Assembly (NCBI GenBank): GCA_963573315.1
Contig: OY752152.1
Coordinates: forward strand, 1,533,001 to 1,597,000
Length of the DNA: 64,000 bases
Origin: Entomortierella parvispora
Lineage: Eukaryota; Mortierellomycota; Mortierellomycetes; Mortierellales; Mortierellaceae
Direction: 5' to 3'
Positions 1 to 12,216 of the stretch are shown here, in pieces (the stretch's first letter is position 1; each line of letters opens with the position of its first letter). The notes under the pieces are model-generated. The model had not been told where the DNA came from. It ran no database searches and saw only the letters and a list, made by a program, of their open reading frames with translations. The translations under genes and the position numbers were made by a program.

Positions 1-1603
1 TTTGGAAGAAGAAGAGCAGGAGGAGGAGAGAGAAGAGAAGGAAGGAAGGAAGGAAGGAGGGAAGGAAAGAGTGCGCGCGTCTCTGTCAGTCTGCGTTGGT
101 GTCGGTGTCGGACTGACAGACTGACTCCGTTGGCTGAGATTCGACTCGAGGCCGATAACAGGGCGATGGGACGGCAGGGCGTGGGAGACGAGAAGGAGCA
201 AAGAGTGGCGCGTGGTCTGTGGACACACAACAGCGAAGGTGGATGTGGGTGGATAGCAAGTATCTCAGGGACACGGGCACTTTGTGTAGAATGAAACGAG
301 TGGGTGCATGGCATGCATATATCCACCAAGAAGAAACAGACTTGACGAGTCTATTCCTCCTGCTCCTGCTCCTGCTCACTGTTCTCGTCCAAAGGAAACA
401 CAGATCCCTTGCAAGGGCGATCATCGATACTTTACCCAAACGGGGGCAGCACTGAAGGCGCGGAGCTGCTGGCGCATGACCTAGAGTCAAAGAGACAAAG
501 AAGAAGAACAAGAAGACGAGTCAGTCCATGAGCTGATCAGAGTTGCCTGCTTGCTTGCATCCTGGCCGAATGCAGGCAGCGTAGGTTGACAAAGACTAAA
601 GAGGAATGAAACTGCAGTTGCAGTATGCAGGTTTGGTTGGGGGAGTGATCAGCAAGAGAGGGAGAGACAAGAGAGCAAACACTCACAGGAGAAGCCTTGA
701 CGGCGTTCAGCTTCAAGATGTTCATGATGATGAGGCGAATGAGGATGGAGAGAGAGGGAGAAGGATGAGGAAGAAGAAGAAGAAGAAGAAGAAGAGAACA
801 AAAAGAGTCGATCCGATTGATGGGGCAGCAGGCAGAGGGAAACTCAGCTCGAGTTGGTTCCCTTGCCTTCCGTCGCCGTCCATTTCTCGCTGCTTTGACT
901 CTTTCTGCAGCTCAGCACTTTCCCGCCTACGTTCAGGCTTCAGGGACAGACGGGGACACCCGGGCCAAGCCACATTCGAAATCACGTGCATCACACTCGC
1001 GTGTGGTGTGGCCGTGTGGGTCGAGGGCGGTGGAGGAGGCGGTGGTGGTGTTGCCTGCCGCTCGTGGTGGTGGTTGGTGGTGGCGGGTGGGTGCGTCGTC
1101 GAAGGAGTGCGTGTGTGCATGTGTACATGTGTGTGTGTGTGCAAGGGTCGAGAGAGCAACAACAACGTGCATGCCATGCCATGCTCATCCTCGGGTCCAA
1201 TGGCAGGGATGGATCTGGCCCAGGGCTGACTGACTGACTGGTGGACGTTGCATCCGCCCTCTGTCCTCAGCTCTGAGGAGAGAGCGCAGACCGACCGACC
1301 GACAGACAGGGCAGCGCAAGACAAGACACACACACAAAAGACAGGCAGGGCATGCCGGCAGACAGACAGACAGACAGACATCATTGACTTTGCTTTCTCT
1401 CTCTCTCTCTCTCGCTCACTCACTCTCCTCTTTTCTCACCTCCCCTCGTCTTTCTGCCCGCCTCATTCAATCGACTTTTCTCTTTCTCTCCTCCCCCTTC
1501 CTCTCCTCTCCCTTCCCATCACTCATTCCTACCCGTCTGCCATCTGCATCCTCGCTCATTGACAAACTCTCATTCTCCCATCTTCTCTACAACCCACTCT
1601 TCA
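1..1603. other. intergenic, simple-repeat rich, upstream of the SAPS gene
   Basis: No coding region is supported here. The stretch holds GGAA-type repeats (about 39-68), a GAA tract (about 767-797), GT/CA-rich DNA (about 1080-1145), a CAGA repeat (about 1362-1381), a CT run (about 1398-1413) and a strongly pyrimidine-rich leader (about 1385-1600). Such TC-rich leaders precede several genes in this window and probably form 5' UTRs. Open frames here are low-complexity and overlap on both strands. Confidence 0.6.
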
Positions 1604-4600
1604 ATGTACTGGCGCTTCGGTCATCAGAATGCCTCGGTCATTGACCATCTTCTCGAGAGCGGCAATGTCTCTCTCGAGGAACTGCTGGAGCAGGATGATC
1701 TGATCCAGGAATGCAAGGCCCAGAACCCAAGACTCATCGAATAGTATGCCTCAACCCCTCCTCATCATTCTCTACCTCAACCTTGGCCCCTGCACTGTTC
1801 CCTTTGACTGGAGCAACTGCTTTCCGTGCCATGCCAATGGGCAGCAAGGACAATGTTGCTGGCCAGCATTGCAACCATCCAGACCGCAGCGGGTCAAGAC
1901 ATTTTTGAATCGTGCAGCCTTGAGTTAGCTTTGTTCTGCATTCGGTCATCGACGACTCATGTCTGGATGAGCCTACGGCGCAGGATTCAGCAACTCCTTT
2001 CATACATGAAGAGTGGAACAAGAGATGACAGACTGCGGTGGCGATCCATGTCGATGCTCAGGGTCGGGCCTACATCTATCTTTACTGAATTGAAATGGAT
2101 CCCTGACCTTTTTTGTCACATTCTTCAAAATAGCCTGAGAGACCCAACTGTCCTCCAGCAGCTGTTGAGTTACATTACCAGTGATGACCTTGAGGATCGT
2201 GCCCGCTTCAAGTAAGTTCCCCCTCACACGAGACCAGCCTGACTCGCCGATCAAGATAAACACCACCCTTGGATGTCGACGCTGTATTTTACGGACTATG
2301 ACAATATGATAGCGGCGAGCTAGTGACCCTTTGCTGCTTTGCTGCACGCAAAGACATTGTCTGCATTGTGCCTCAGAAACGACCGTGAAGCCGCAAAAGT
2401 GGCGCTCTAGTTCTGGGCGACCAAGGGACCGCATTCTTTCATGTTATCAAAGAGGTATTCGGAAGACATGTATCTGACATGTCGGCATTTTTTCTTTATT
2501 TCCTAGATACCCATTTATTGCATGTGAGGTCATTGCTTGCGAGGTCTGGGGGATCTTTGAATCCGCTCTGTCAAACATTGATATGCTAGTCAAGTTTTGG
2601 GAATTCTTGGATCGCCCACCGCCACTGAACCCTGTACAGGCCAGCTACTTTGCCAAAGTTATTGGCGTGTTTCTCATGAAGAAAACAGGAGATGTAAGCG
2701 CCCGACTCTTTTTTTCAGTACAATTATGTATATCCTTGACAGAAACGAAACATTGGATCTCTAACATGTCCTCCGCACCTCCCACAGATGTTGCAATTTA
2801 TCAAATCACAACCAGAAGTTGTACCCAAGCTCCTGCTCCACATGTCAACGTCCTCCATCATGGACCTGCTTCTCAAGATTATCAGCATGGAAGAGTCAGT
2901 GGAAGGGAAAGGAACTGTTCAGGTACAAAATGATTGGGTCAAACAAGGCGTTTCATGAAGGTGGCGCATGCTGAGCTTGATGATCAACTTGGACCTAACA
3001 TGCATCCATCCACATTAACTTTTTTTTTTCATTCAGTGGCTGAGCGAGCAGGGATTGATGCCATGGCTAGTGAATCGTCTGGACCCCAATTTCGACTCTG
3101 AGGTACACTGCAGTCACGACTTTTAAGCGATCCACAAAGACCTTTACGAACCAGGAGGCACAAGCTGACTGGGACTTTTTCTTTATCACGAATTTTTGTT
3201 AAAATAGGTGCACTCTGTGGCCTCGCAGGTTCTCCTTGATATCATCGCCATCTCGCAGTCGTCGCATCCTGAACAGCCATCGATCGGAACAAATGTCTTG
3301 ATTGACGAGCTCAAGAGCGAGGTTATCGTGACAAAACTTGTCGGATTCATGCTGGACAGGACCGCACCGCACTCGACCTCAACCCTGATCAACGGTGTAA
3401 CTATTTTCATTGAGCTTATTCGCAGGAACAACAGGTGAGAGAAGGGACTCGAGTGTTATTTCAAGGAGGGATTGAACCAAATATAATGAGAGACAACCTG
3501 ATTATGAGGTGACAGTTCACTGACAAACACCGTATTCCATAGTGACTACGATGTCGAGCCTCCGGCCCCTAATTCGACCGAGCCCGTGCGGGAAGCTGTT
3601 GACTTGAGCGACCTTCTGAAAGTGTTGGCAGCCAGGATTGAGGATTTCAAGCACCTTTTGGTTGTTCCCAGATCTGTTGTACGTTTTGTAAAGAGAGAAA
3701 TTTATGTCTGCACTCTGTTTGCGCCGCAGGCCTTTGAAAAAACTAAATCGATCGCACTCCTATAGACTGGCCCAATCGAAACCTGTATCGGGAAGCAGAC
3801 GCCTTTGGGATTTGAGAGGCTCAAGATTTGCGAGATGTTTGCAGAGTTATTGCACTGCTCCAACATGGCCGTCCTCAACTCGCGCCCTATCATCTCTGTC
3901 TCTGCTGATGGCACCGTCAAAGTCCCAACGGTGGCGACAGATGTTTTGACTCACTCTTCTGCTGTTGTGACACAGGCTTCTGAAACTTCGACTCTGGAAA
4001 AGACCGAGGCAGAGACCGCTGTGGCCAGCAACACCGAACTCGACGAGAAGCACGATGCCGAGAAACCCGCCGAGGATAAGGCCGCCAGCAAACCAGAGGA
4101 ATCGACGATCAAAACTGACGAGACTGAGAAGAAGGAATCCGCCTCGGAGGTAGACGACTTGGTCACCCCAAGAGGCTCTCCTCCTCCTCCTGCGCCCTCC
4201 ACGTTGGCAAGCTCGACCATTGCAACTTTGGCATCCAACAACACCATGGCGAACGACGTGCTGATTCCAGTGGGAGACTTTTTGAAGCTTCAGTTTGTGG
4301 ACCATCGTATCATCCCCACCTGCTTTGACCTGTTCTTTCAGTTCCCTTGGAACAACTTTTTGCATACCGTTGTGTACGACATGGTCCATCAAGTATTCCA
4401 TCGACCTATGGGGGACATTGCGCGATCCGAGCCGGACGGAACATATATTCCTCCCAAGGCGGATCAGGGGATCACTGAGGGCTGGAACAGAAGACTGACA
4501 ATCTCAATTTTCAAAGATGGTCAGTTGACAAAACGTATCACCGATGCCCAGCGTCTGTGCGATTATGAATGGTAAGTTGGCAGTCATCGGCATTTGTTTC

Positions 4601-6110
4601 TATCCGGCATTCTATCCGGCATTCTTTACTTGAACTCGATTGTAACCTGTAATGATTTTTTCCAACAGTGCTCAGCCAAAGGGAGTTCGTCTTGGCTACA
4701 TGGGTCACTTGACTTATATCGCTGATGAGACAGTCAAATTGCTTGAACTGTACTCGCAAACTTCACTATTGCCCATGTTGTACGAGTACATTGATCTTGA
4801 AGACTGGTGGAACTATGTCTCCAAGATTTTGAAGGAGACCAAAGAGCGCGATGCTCAGGTTCTCGGTGGCACTCGCCCCAATCTGATGGAGCCCCACAAG
4901 TCTGGCCTTGGAGATGGCCATGATGATGATTTCTTGGATGACAACGGCGATGACTACGGCTCTGGCAACGGCTACCTTGGGGAGGACAATGGAGCTGGTC
5001 ATGATGGCGATGTTGCCAGCGATCAGGTAATTCCACTTTGTACTACCTTTTTTTTTAACCTTCATGATATAAGAGTACTAACTGATATCCTTCATATTGA
5101 TTTCTAGTTTGCCCGTTACCTGAGTCAGCAGATTACAAACAACCTTCCTGATAAGTTTGGTTCATCTGACGAGGACGAGGATGACGAGGAAGGAAACTGG
5201 ATTGGCGAGTTTGGTGCGGACAGTGACTTTGAGAGACGTCGTGCGGCGGCTTCTACAAACCTGGATGATCCTTTCGGAAACCAGAACGCTATGGACTTTG
5301 ATGACAGTGATGAGGAAGAAGAGGAGGGTGTCGATGAGGAGGTGAGGATTATCTACAAGTCACATGTGTCTTGAACTTCATGAGATTATTGAATTGACAT
5401 GAACTGCTCCGTCTTTATAGTGGCCCAACACTTTTGGTGATTCCAAAGCGTCTGCATTGGGTGCAACTCCTTTCAGTGCAACCCTGTCAGACTGGTCCGA
5501 GGACTTTCAAGACGGATTCACAGATTTCAAGACCGGAGAAGGCAAAGACGACTTTGATTTCCCACCGTTTAGCGTAGATGCCAAAAACGAGACTTCGGGA
5601 CCAACTGCTGGACTCGTGGTCGCTGATCTGGATACCCCTGCTTCTTCTGCAGATCCCTTTGGTGAGGATGATCACCAACCAGCACCGTCTTTAAAGCTTA
5701 CAGAGCAGACTGCAGATATGGAGACAGTGGTGTTGGCGCCTAAAGTACATGATACTCCTGTTATCCTCGATGAGAGCACAACAGCGGGATCTTCTGCGTC
5801 AACTGCTGCAACATCCGCCCAACAAGAGATCAGTGAACCCAAAGCTGCTATCCAGATGCAAATGGAGGTCGTCCATCTTGCCGACCAGTCAGCGCCACTG
5901 CTTCAAAAGACCGCCTCTGTCGAGAACCTCCCTACAACTACAACTACAACCACTTCCACTACTACATCTGCTTCAACTGGGGCTCAGGAGAAGGACAGCC
6001 TCTGCAGTCGTCTGGACGGCGCCAAACCTGACGTTGTCGAGATTGCAGCTGAGAAAGTGACCAAGAAGTTGGATGAACTAGACCTTCAGAAGGACAAGGA
6101 CGACAAATAG
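1604..6110 (+). CDS. SIT4/PP6 phosphatase-associated SAPS-domain protein
   Basis: This is a regulatory subunit of Sit4/PP6-type Ser/Thr phosphatases, the family of yeast SAP155/185/190 and animal PPP6R. These subunits direct the catalytic subunit in nutrient and cell-cycle signalling. Eleven exons are read: 1604-1743, 2134-2211, 2507-2693, 2788-2922, 3037-3102, 3208-3434, 3543-3678, 3766-4571, 4669-5026, 5108-5341 and 5421-6110, giving about 1018 residues. All introns are GT...AG and keep frame. The N-terminus MYWRFG, then DHLLESGNVSLEELLEQDDL, is the family hallmark. Around residue 73 follows YPFIACEVIACEVWGIFE, then NPVQASYFAKV. Exon 8 holds a low-complexity insertion (about residues 370-465). 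The last third is acidic, with DPFG motifs, and ends in a Thr/Ser/Gln-rich tail. Family identity is firm; the exact in vivo partner is inferred. Confidence 0.93.
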
Positions 6111-9100
6111 GGGCTATTTTAGAGGAATGGATCCCGTCTTGTTTAATTCTAGGACTTTTAAGGAACGTCGAAGATGGGAGGAAATTGGGGAAACAGATCG
6201 GGCATGTTATTACTATTTTCCCGACTGGAGGGGTCGCACTGAGAACAGAAAACACACAACATTGGGACCATCGCATTACGATCATATTCGAAGATTAAAA
6301 AAAATACACAAATATCTTGCTTTTTCCGAATCTGTAGTAGTTCTTGTACAGGTCGTGTGTCTCTTTCCTTTGAAAACCGCAACAATGATGGTGATCGTTG
6401 AACATCGGGGCATGAAATGTTTGACGAAAGACCTTGGGCTGTAAGCTTGAAGGATGGAAAACAATTGCTCACGCCCAGGACCAGCCAGGTGCGCTGCTGT
6501 ATTTCACTCGCGAAGAAGTACCCAAACGAGGTTTTTGACAAGGGATCAATTCTTGCTCCCCCGCCCACATTATTCCATCTTCAAAATCCGATCCAGTGGA
6601 TGGTCTTTGAATAAACATCGCCCATCCGATGCCCAGGCCTGTTGCAGTTGTGCTTCTCTTTGCATGAAGAATCCAATAGAATACAATCCAATATAATCCA
6701 GGTCATCTTGAGGATTGCCCCAGATTGCCTAGAAACGGCCGATCTTTTCAGGCGAAATCTGAACAACGAGGATGGATGGGCACAATCTGAAATCGTCACC
6801 CAAAGCAATTGCACCCCATCCCTTGCAACACCCAAACGTAAAAAAAAAAAAAAGAATAGGAGAGACGGGCTAGTCTCAGGGAAGGAATGAGAGAAGGCTC
6901 CCAGCAATCCATCTCCTTGTTCCACTCTTGTCTTTGGTCGTTGCGTCCACAGACAATACGTAAGCCACTGCGTTTTCCTCTCTGTAGAGCTTGTGCACGT
7001 TCTTTGCTGATCAGCCTTTTTCTTCAAGTCAGCCCCTCCAACGCCTTCTCCGAGGAGACCGTATTGGAATTGAACTCTTGGCCCTCTTTTGTTTTGTCCC
7101 CGTCCATTGTTCCGTTCGTACCCATTACTTTACACCTCAGCCTGCTTTGGCCCCCTACACACCCTCCTCTTCCTCAGCCCGTTCAGCCACAGTGTGGCGA
7201 AGTTTCCTAACAGCCTCAAGGGTCATTTTTGTACTCGATGGCATCATCATTTTATCGACGGCTCTGTGTGCACACACACACAACAATAATAATGTTTCAA
7301 TTGTTTAGGTCATTTTTCTGTGTTTGTCAATTGAAAGATGACGATGGTGACGAATGCTTGAAATGATATTTCGTACTGACTAGAGGAACTTGACCTTGGA
7401 ACAACCGGGAACGCATAGTACCGCACATTATGAGAAAAAGTAAAAACGCGGTATTTTTCATTTGAATCATCTCGATGTGTTTGTTGATGATCCGTTTTCT
7501 GTTTATCGCGCGCCTCTCTCCTTGCATGACACGACCCCGAGCACAGCAGCAAGAACTTGAGAGAATTTGAAAAAAAAAAAAAAAAAAAAAAAAAGCCTCA
7601 TTTCTGTGCGCCACTTCAACAGGTGTCCACCACGACGTGGCACGCACAACCCACCCACCAACCACCTGCCCTGTGCGACCTTCCTTCCCTTCCCCCCTGT
7701 TGAGTCTTTTTTTTTTTCTCCTCGACTTTACCAACTCCTTCCCATCAGCCACAATTGGGTCGTCAATAGACTGTCTACCACCTCTCTTAAAAGAACCCCA
7801 TGACTACAACTTTTGCACAATCCGATATTTTTTTCCCCTTGAGACGAACTCAACACGACAAGATCAAACAAGAGAACAGAGAAAGAAATCAGAAACACAG
7901 TAAGTGAGCGTCCAAGCGACATATCCAAAAGGAACACGTAACGCGAACAAAAAAAAAAGAAAACAAAGCTGGCGACGTGTGGGAAGATCAATTGAGTTAA
8001 TTGCGAAAGAAGTAAGAGGACTTTGGATGGGATGTAAAACGTGCGTCTACGCACCCTGAGCGAAAGGGTCCTTGGGCGCAAGCTCTTGAAGGGCCGGGGT
8101 CACCCTTGTTAATGACAACCGCCGTGTGATGTCTGTGTGTGAGTTGTTTGTGTGTTGTTTGTTTGGGCTGCATACCAAAAAAAAACGGTCTGGGGTTGGA
8201 AAAAGGTATCATTATTTTTATCTTTATCCATGCAACTTCTTTTCCCCCCCTTTTCAACAAAGGGAACAGAGCAAAACGTAGCAAGAAATAGAGAAAGAGA
8301 GAGAGAGAGAGACCTTGCATGGATGAAAATTGGACCGGGGACTGGGAATATAATTGCTTGAACAGGGAGCACACCAAAGAACAACAATAATAATGAATTT
8401 ATTTTCGGGGTTGCAGGCAGCAAGCAGGCAGGCCCTTTTGCAGCAATTGAAAGGGAAAAGACAAAAAGAGGAACCGAGGACTGCAAGCACGTTTTTGGGG
8501 TGTTTGGATGAATGAGCTTGGAGCATTGGGATCAGCAAATGCAAAATAAAACATGAAAAAAAAGGTGGAGCGGGAAAAAAAAAATGATGCTTGAGCGAAC
8601 AAACAAAATAAAATAGAATGTGAGGAGAGCATGGAAAGGTATGTGAGCGTTCGGGCTGAAAGGTGGGAAGAAGAGAGCGGGTCCACTTCCTCAGGAAATG
8701 AACGGGTGGTGGTCATGTCATGGCTCGATCATTTTCAGGAAGAAGTTGGTTCCTGGCCGTGTTCTGTGGGAGGATACAAAACCCTGGAGCTGACTCAAAC
8801 TGTACGGAAAGGAGATGTATGTGATGAGCCGTGGATTGAGTCGGGCGGGCGGGACAGTTCCCTCCCCTTGTCGATCAGGCTGCGGCACCTAGGATATGGC
8901 AGACAGAGAGAGAAAGAGAGAGGGAAAGAGAGAGGGATACCCCGGGAATGACGGTCAGGGCGATCATGATGATGACGAAGATGACTGACTGACTGGTTGG
9001 GGTTGCTGGCTGGCTGACCGGCAGGGCTGCGCGATGCGATAGCAGCAGCAGTGAGGGAGAATGGCAGCAAGCAGCAATGATCCTGCTACATGCACACACG

Positions 9101-9682
9101 CACTGGACTGGCAAGGCCAATTGCGGGCCGTGTCCGCCCCACACTTGTTGGCCACACGCACGACGTGCCTTCACGACATTTCCCTGTGGGATGGCTGCAT
9201 CGAAGGAAAGAAGGAAGCAAGGGAAGGACTTGGCCATGGTCCTCTTCTTTTTCTTCCTCCTCTTTCTTCTCCTCTTCTCTTCTTCCTTTCTCTCTCTCTC
9301 TTTCTTTCTTTCTTTATCAACAACAACACCTACTGACTCGCTCACTCCTCCCTTGCACAGACACCTCCAACCATCCAACCACCCAACTATCCAATCATCC
9401 AACTCTACCCGTTGCCCCAGTTGACTTTGCTCGCCTCTCCTTCTTTCCAGGCACGCTGCGACCTTCTTCCAGGAACAACCCCATTGACAACATTCATTCA
9501 TTCATTCATATTCCCCCCCCATCCCTCTCACTCCATTCACCCCCTTCGACACGACAGCCACATCGTCTTCTCCAAGACCATACCCCTCGCACCTCTAGCC
9601 ACTTGCTTCCTTCCTTCGACAACTGCAGCAACTGCAGCACTCTATAGCACTCCACAGCACCACAGCACAACATCTACCAACC
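6111..9682. other. intergenic region, no gene seen
   Basis: Some 3.5 kb without a supported gene. It contains the SAPS 3' UTR (an AATAAA at 6610-6615 is a distant candidate), a 25-base A tract (7570-7594), a GA run (about 8288-8311), TTTC repeats (about 9298-9317) and CATT repeats (about 9492-9510). It also has eight CAATTG palindromes (6462, 6806, 7298, 7328, 7752, 7989, 8454, 9118). The last 400 bases are pyrimidine-rich and probably the leader of the Ecl1-type gene. Confidence 0.55.
7570..7594. repeat. poly(A) tract, 25 bases
   Basis: Uninterrupted run of 25 A in the intergenic region. Tracts of this kind exclude nucleosomes and are length-variable. Confidence 0.95.
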
Positions 9683-10252
9683 ATGGACGGCGTCGACTGC
9701 GACTGGTGCCTTGTCTGCGACAAGCACACGGCCGAGAACGAGGCCTACTGCTCGGAAGAGTGCCGGTCCACAGACCTGATGTCCTCCTCTGCCTCGTCCT
9801 CCTCGTCCTCCAACTCTGCGCACTCGGCCTACTTCCATGCCCACCACTCCCACCACCCTGCGCTGTCCTGCTCTTCTTCGACCTTCTCCTCATCAAGTGG
9901 TGCTTCCTCTGACGGTTCCGCCTCCTCTTCATTCTCGTCCCTCAACGACAACTATCCGATGCCGCCATTCCAGCGCAAACAGCGTATCTCGTGCCCAAAC
10001 ATCTATGCCCAGTGCGCTGCCAACCCAAACCCCCCTCCTTCGCTCATGTTCACCACGGGCAGGAATGCATCCTCAGCACTGAGTCAACATCTGCTGATGC
10101 AACAGCAAAAGCTGATGCAGGAAAGCAGCAACGGCAATAATCCCGCTTCAACTATCCCGCCGCTGCCTGGGCACCCCTTCCCAGCGCAGAGCGGAAACAC
10201 CTATTACGCCAACAATGGTCAACCGGGCTCCCCATTTGGCCAACAGCAGTAA
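9683..10252 (+). CDS. Ecl1-family short zinc-binding protein
   Basis: This 189-residue, intronless protein begins in a good context (CAACCATGG). Its N-terminus carries four cysteines: WCLVC (9 and 12) and YCSEEC (23 and 27). This CxxC-x10-CxxxC pattern matches the ECL1/2/3 zinc-binding family (fission yeast Ecl1, extender of chronological lifespan). These are small nuclear proteins that link nutrient or stress signals to longevity and sexual differentiation. The rest is Ser-rich (residues about 33-85), then Gln/Pro/Asn-rich, with no other domain. It is longer than the 80-90 residue yeast members. A long pyrimidine-rich leader precedes it. The assignment rests on the cysteine knuckle only; the function is inferred from the family. 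Confidence 0.75.
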   Translation: MDGVDCDWCLVCDKHTAENEAYCSEECRSTDLMSSSASSSSSSNSAHSAYFHAHHSHHPALSCSSSTFSSSSGASSDGSASSSFSSLNDNYPMPPFQRKQRISCPNIYAQCAANPNPPPSLMFTTGRNASSALSQHLLMQQQKLMQESSNGNNPASTIPPLPGHPFPAQSGNTYYANNGQPGSPFGQQQ

Positions 10253-12047
10253 TAGGCTGCTCCAGAACGCGAACCAGGGAATGTGACTATCGCGTCAGCT
10301 TCTGCTCAAAGTCGCGTCTCGATACCCCCAGCTCTCCCTTCCACCATGTTCCCGAAAAACTCAAGATACCATGGGGCCGGCCCAAGGAAAAACCCTTGAA
10401 ATGACGCCGCCGTCTCCTTTTTACAACTCTCGTAGCCCTCCTCGTCCCCCCCTTTAGCCCCCTCGACCCTTTCTCCTTTCTCGCCTCGTCTTTTAAAAGA
10501 TGAAGCAAGTGCCTCCATACCTTATTTTCTATCCTTCTTTTTTTTTTTTTTCCTTTGGCTCCATTGCTATAACGACGATCTATTCGAAACCACACGGTCG
10601 GCGACAGCTGGAACTGGCGCACGCAATCTCGAAAAAACTGGCAGGATGCATACCAGTCCTTTCACCGTTCCGTTCGGCCCTCCTTTTTTTCCTGAGGCGC
10701 CTCTGCCTTGTCTGTGACCTGCATGGTCCAGCCCAGCTGTCAAGGAACAGACCCCAGGAACAAAAAAAGGGATATTCACTCTTTGAAAAAGAGAAAATGT
10801 CGCCATCGGCGGTACCCTTGCGTCTTGGCCCTTTTTCCCTGTTCTTTTTTTGGTCCGTGTCCGATTTGATCGGGAGGAACGAGGGGGAGAAAGGCCATTG
10901 CCTGCTACTCAAGTTCCCTTGCTCAGAGATCAACACCAGTCCAGCCCACGTTCTTCCCAAACAGCCGCAAGTCGTTGTCTGGAATGCAGATTCCCGTTTG
11001 GTGTGATTTTGGTCTGGCAACTATCTGGAAGTGAAGGGGGGGTGCCGTCCCTGGTCTGTCGATCCTGGTCCCCGTTCCTCCTGCCGCAGCCACAATCTGG
11101 GCTGGGCCCGCTTCTTCCAATCATCGGCCCGACCTTCTCCTTGCTCATGCAAGGACATCCGCTTGTGCCCGTCAAGAATGGTGTTGGCCAATAAGCTTCC
11201 AGCACACCTCTGGTGGGGACAAGGGACGCGTCGGGTCGTGTCTGGTACGCGACAAGGTTGTCCTCACCTCTTTGCGCGACCACCAGCTTCCTTTTCGTTT
11301 CTCCCATTCGCTTGTACAGTCCTTTTCTCCTGCCCCCTCTTACTCGTCCACTCTTTGATCTCTCTCTCCGTCTCTTTCTCTCAGTCCCCTATCGTTTCCA
11401 CTGCTCTTCAAAGCCTCATCAGCATGTACAGTTCTTTTTCTGGTGTTCGCTTCTCTTTCTTTTTTTTGTTCTTGCGTTCTTTCCTTTCCGATCGGGGATC
11501 GGGCTATTTTCATTTTAACTACCCATCAGTTGTCGTTGTCGCTCCGTTGTTGTCGTTTGCTGATTACTGTTTCTTTCTGCTTATCCTACCCGTTAATGCT
11601 TCCCTCTGTACAATCTCATTCGCTTCAACCCCATTAGAAAAAAGCAAAGCACAAAAAAATACTCTTGCCAGTGTGTAATTAAAAACAATGCCCAAATATT
11701 GCTCAATACCCGGGTTGCTGTCGTTTCCAGATGATGAGGGTTCGAGACAGGTGGTGATTCGGAATACGGAACGGATTGTGCGGGATCCTCATGTTTGTTT
11801 TTTTTTCTGGATAAATGACAGTGTGGATCGGAACAACGACCGAGAGGTCACATATTCCAGTCTTGGCTTTCTCCTACTCCTCTTGCTGCTGCTCCTGTTC
11901 TGCCGTTGATCGCTGATTGTTGAGCCCAGCGATCCTTTGGAAAAAATTCATTGTGAACACGTCCAATCCGTCTTTTGTTTCTGTGCAGTGTTGGTGCGAG
12001 ACAGACCCACTGTTGCAATTTTGTGCGGGAAAGATGATCGACCCGTT

Positions 12048-12074
12048 TTTTTTTTTTTTTTTTTTTTTTTTTTT
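12048..12074. repeat. poly(T) tract, 27 bases
   Basis: Run of 27 T starting about 100 bases upstream of the TATA element of the chitin deacetylase gene. It may act as a nucleosome-excluding promoter element; that role is inferred. Confidence 0.9.
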
Positions 12075-12148
12075 GGCGTCTTTCGTCCTCTTCTTCACTT
12101 TTTTTTTTGTCCACTCCGTCACTATCGCTGTCATTGTTTGTTTTTCCC

Positions 12149-12187
12149 TATATAGTATAGCGTCTTTCCATAGTCAATCACCAATTG
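12149..12187 (+). promoter_or_regulatory. TATA-like element and CAATTG before the chitin deacetylase start
   Basis: CTATATAG at 12149-12156 is followed by CAATTG at 12182-12187, 30 bases before the ATG at 12217. The spacing suits a TATA box with a start site about 30 bases downstream and a short 5' UTR. Confidence 0.5.
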
Positions 12188-12216
12188 CTCGGCAACCCTT
12201 CCCTCTTTCCCTCTAA

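Larger units (their letters stand above)
10253..12216. other. intergenic region between Ecl1-type gene and chitin deacetylase
   Basis: About 2 kb without a supported gene, mostly pyrimidine-rich on the + strand with several T runs. Open frames are in conflicting phases and lack any domain. The last 170 bases are the chitin deacetylase promoter. Confidence 0.5.

Noticed and set aside
722-1423. 233-codon open frame on the minus strand
   Set aside because: It is created by simple repeats (poly-Pro, Thr-His and Arg-Glu runs) and has no domain.
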